A stretch of 7,889 nt of DNA from Verrucomicrobiota bacterium (lineage in GTDB: Bacteria > Verrucomicrobiota > Verrucomicrobiia > Chthoniobacterales > UBA10450). The stretch lies in assembly GCA_003217835.1 (NCBI GenBank), contig QHMQ01000071.1, positions 1 through 7,889 on the forward strand. Direction: 5' to 3'. Position 1 is the stretch's first letter. Each line of letters starts with the position of its first letter. The translations under genes and the position numbers were made by a program. The notes beneath the pieces are model-generated. The model had not been told where the DNA came from, searched no databases, and saw nothing but the letters and a program-made list of their open reading frames with translations. Positions 7,182-7,889 of this stretch are shown here, in pieces.

Positions 7182-7407
7182 GCAATTCCAAAACCAGTCG
7201 CGACTCTATGTCATTGGCGCACTCGAGCCTGAAGAGGTGGAGGAATTTGAAAAAGCGCGTAAAAAATTCGGCCAAAAAGCGGAAGATTTCATCACAAAAT
7301 GTTACGCATTGCATGAAGCCTTCGCCCTGAGCCTGCGTCCAGCGAAAGCTTCGGCTGCAATCAAGGACCGGCTCATGTCAATGGTGCGAGAGCGGAAAGT
7401 GTCTTAG
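7171..7407 (+). CDS. Very small anti-sigma-factor-like protein (RskA N-terminal-domain-like, no membrane segment)
   Basis: This 78-residue protein overlaps the end of the sigma factor gene by 11 bases in another frame, the usual arrangement for a sigma and its anti-sigma. Residues 10-27 (SRLYVIGALEPEEVEEFE) resemble the start of the sigma-binding domain of RskA/anti-sigma-K proteins, which typically read L-x-x-Y-x-x-G-A-L-(D/E)-x-E-E-x-x-x-F-E. The later part (AFALSLRPAKASAAIKDRLMSMV) resembles the end of that domain. In the family a membrane helix and an extracytoplasmic domain follow; here the protein simply stops. There is one cysteine (C44) and one histidine (H48), so no HxxxCxxC zinc motif. 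I infer a soluble, cytoplasmic binding protein for the adjacent sigma factor. The similarity is short and from memory, so the assignment leans on gene order. Its TAG stop overlaps the TAA stop of the converging gene. Confidence 0.65.
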   Translation: MNFEQFQNQSRLYVIGALEPEEVEEFEKARKKFGQKAEDFITKCYALHEAFALSLRPAKASAAIKDRLMSMVRERKVS

Positions 7408-7889
7408 CCTTCAGGTCCCTTGTCCCAACCATCCAGTTCACGCAGGATGAATTCCTGAAGAAAACCATAGAAGTTTACCTGGAATAAACTTAAGTCCCGT
7501 CGCGATCCAATCGGTGACCGATAATGGTCGCACAACTCGCCATCGGTGAAATCGTATTTCGCGGCAATAACGAGCCGCGCCTGATTGAGTGCACTTAACC
7601 ATGCTTCGGCGTGTCTTGACGGAATGCGCAGGGTGCGGTTGGCGAACGCTTTCTCGTTTCCGCGCAGTTGCTCGAGATCTGCCGCGACCGTCTCCGTCGC
7701 GGTTTGAAAGAGCCGCCGTAACTCAGGCTTCACATAAAGTTTCCATTCCGCGCAAATTTCAGTTTCGCTCGGGTCCGCCGGCGGACTGAAGAGGCGCCGT
7801 TCGGCGGCCGATACGCCCTCTGGATCAGTGCTGGCTGGGATTTGTCGAAGAAGTTCGGCAAGAAACGGATCGAGCTCGGATATCTCGAT
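7404..7889 (-). CDS. DUF2017-like conserved protein, C-terminal part (start beyond right edge)
   Basis: The minus-strand frame is open from the right edge to the TAA at 7406-7404, giving the last 161 residues. The GTG at 7733 is not the start, because coding-like sequence continues without a stop to 7889. The readable part is helical and charged. The stretch AEAWLSALNQARLVIAAKY (about 94-112) resembles the most conserved part of DUF2017 proteins, where a tryptophan and an ALNDxRLxL pattern recur. DUF2017 is best known in actinobacteria, often beside the adaptor gene clpS; its function is not established. The match is a single motif recalled from memory, so the protein may instead belong to an unrelated lineage-specific family. 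No signal peptide or membrane segment is visible. It converges on the anti-sigma-like gene with a 4-base tail-to-tail overlap. Confidence 0.55.
   Translation of the reverse strand: MEISELDPFLAELLRQIPASTDPEGVSAAERRLFSPPADPSETEICAEWKLYVKPELRRLFQTATETVAADLEQLRGNEKAFANRTLRIPSRHAEAWLSALNQARLVIAAKYDFTDGELCDHYRSPIGSRRDLSLFQVNFYGFLQEFILRELDGWDKGPEG

Overview
The window reads as chromosomal DNA from a moderately GC-rich, probably soil-dwelling bacterium. My best guess is the Verrucomicrobiota (Chthoniobacterales-like), with Acidobacteriota as the alternative. This rests on the combination of a sortilin/BNR-propeller protein, a fused trehalose synthase-maltokinase, a CADD-family protein and a DUF2017-like protein. 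It is inference, because no rRNA or marker gene is present. There is no mobile element, CRISPR array, tRNA or rRNA.

Layout. Positions 1-1482 (+) hold the C-terminal half of a large beta-propeller (VPS10/sortilin-type, BNR/Asp-box) protein that enters from the left edge. Four bases after its stop, the minus-strand run ends: a CADD-family haem-oxygenase-fold protein (1487-2110). Upstream of it on the same strand lie a complete TreS-maltokinase fusion (2209-5493) and then a small secreted DUF4440/SnoaL-like protein (5651-6289). A 238-base divergent promoter region (6290-6527) follows. On the plus strand an ECF sigma factor (6528-7181) overlaps a very small anti-sigma-like gene (7171-7407). That gene's stop overlaps the stop of a DUF2017-like minus-strand gene (7404 to the right edge, start outside).

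How the genes may work together. The TreS-maltokinase fusion should turn trehalose/maltose into maltose-1-phosphate, the GlgE-pathway precursor for alpha-glucan; glgE and glgB are not in the window. The sigma/anti-sigma pair looks like a self-contained regulatory unit, and the divergent secreted DUF4440 gene is a possible but unproven target. The gaps within the minus-strand run (157 and 98 bases) are too wide to assert a single operon.

The most interesting point is the CADD homologue. It keeps the recognisable metal ligands and the key tyrosine, but lacks a block of about 16 residues that in chlamydial CADD contains the lysine proposed to donate the amino group of p-aminobenzoate. The second is the 78-residue anti-sigma-like protein, which has no membrane segment or zinc motif. 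I see no clearly new multi-gene system here.
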